Source of the DNA: Marinomonas alcarazii
GTDB lineage: Bacteria > Pseudomonadota > Gammaproteobacteria > Pseudomonadales > Marinomonadaceae
NCBI RefSeq assembly: GCF_003208215.1
Contig: NZ_QKLW01000012.1
Location: 45,551 to 109,550 of the forward strand
DNA: 64,000 nt
Direction: 5' to 3'
Shown here: in pieces, positions 63,804 to 64,000 of the stretch
Layout of the letters: each line of letters opens with the position of its first letter
How positions within the stretch are numbered: position 1 is the first letter of the stretch
Program-made: the position numbers and the translations under genes
Notes under the pieces: model-generated
Seen by the model: only the letters and a program-made list of their open reading frames with translations
Databases searched by the model: none
What the model was told of the DNA's origin: nothing

Positions 63804-64000
63804 ATGGCTACATTGACGTTTACATTGGCACTCGACGGAATAGAAGAAGACACCCTCGTCGTTCGAGAATACCAAGGGCATGAATCGATCTCCGATTCTC
63901 TGCTGAAAGACGGTTCGCCTTGTTATGGCTTCCGTTATCAATTGTCTCTTGCCAGTCGTCAATCGGATCTGTCTGCCGACACCATCGTCGATAAAAACGC
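63804..64000 (+). CDS. vgrG: VgrG-type type VI secretion spike protein (N-terminal part; cut by window)
   Basis: The frame is open from the ATG at 63804 to the window edge (65 residues and two bases). Preceded by AAAGGAAACTGGT. The N-terminus MATLTFTLALDGIEEDTLVV, then EYQGHESISDSLL and CYGFRYQLSLASRQSDLS, matches VgrG/gp27-like domains. VgrG trimers cap the Hcp tube and carry or bind effectors. A terminator separates hcp from vgrG. Downstream effector genes should lie just outside the window. Confidence 0.85.
   Translation, partial: MATLTFTLALDGIEEDTLVVREYQGHESISDSLLKDGSPCYGFRYQLSLASRQSDLSADTIVDKN

Overview
The window reads as chromosomal DNA from a marine gammaproteobacterium, most likely Oceanospirillales and close to Marinomonas. 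This is inferred from gene content and protein character; no search was run. Supporting points are a complete ectABC-ask ectoine operon, a PomA/PomB-type sodium flagellar stator, the order zapA-6S RNA-5-FCL, prfB-lysS, xseB-ispA-dxs, the large NAD-glutamate dehydrogenase, and moderately AT-rich DNA with many short intrinsic terminators.

Layout. 1-3986: NAD-glutamate dehydrogenase (minus strand, C-terminus outside the window). 4282-8594: a GlxA/ArgR-type regulator followed by a four-gene basic amino-acid ABC importer. 8655-13371: PII protein, a small unknown gene, hemE, DUF2927 protein, Nudix hydrolase and an isolated astE. 13477-17964: zinc-binding ZnuA with a long His/Asp repeat, then a compact Kdo cluster kdsD-kdsA-kdsC-kdsB. 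18168-20797: two tandem outer-membrane barrel paralogues. 20809-24795: 5-FCL, 6S RNA and zapA on the minus strand, then prfB (with its programmed +1 frameshift) and lysS. 24874-26033: a REP-like inverted pair and hisC. 26270-28213: ECF sigma factor, RskA-type anti-sigma factor and a DUF7282 secreted protein. 28481-31898: ynfA, dxs, ispA, xseB. 32073-34800: pomA/pomB and dapB. 34894-40429: MarR regulator, a photolyase cluster with a divergent MerR regulator, and a DUF2061 protein. 40504-46502: Na+-coupled amino-acid transporter and the ectoine operon. 46614-52261: CHASE-GGDEF-EAL protein, HupE/UreJ, a YbiI-like zinc-finger protein, an unknown protein and an atypical PRPP-synthetase-like protein. 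52445-57213: LacI regulator, secreted alpha/beta-hydrolase, MFS transporter and a RHH/ParE toxin-antitoxin pair. 57317-62820: DUF3612 regulator with malate synthase G and isocitrate lyase. 63090-64000: orphan-type Hcp and the start of VgrG.

How the genes fit together. Nitrogen and arginine/glutamate use is a theme of the left end: glutamate dehydrogenase, basic amino-acid import, PII, and AstE, which releases glutamate. Osmoadaptation is served by ectoine synthesis with its own aspartokinase. The right end holds the glyoxylate bypass with its regulator. Remnants of a GNAT acetyltransferase and of a DeoR-type regulator, plus a REP-like pair and the toxin-antitoxin genes, mark places where the chromosome has been rearranged. 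I did not see tRNA, rRNA, an insertion sequence with a transposase, a prophage or a CRISPR array.

Most of the window is ordinary core genome. The items I judge most worth following up are the photolyase-cluster MerR protein that appears to have lost its cobalamin ligands, with repeated TGTACA-type motifs in its divergent promoter; the cysteine-tailed DUF3612 regulator of the glyoxylate genes; the atypical PRPP-synthetase-like protein; the tandem barrel paralogues; and the LacI/hydrolase/MFS locus with a perfect 16-bp operator.
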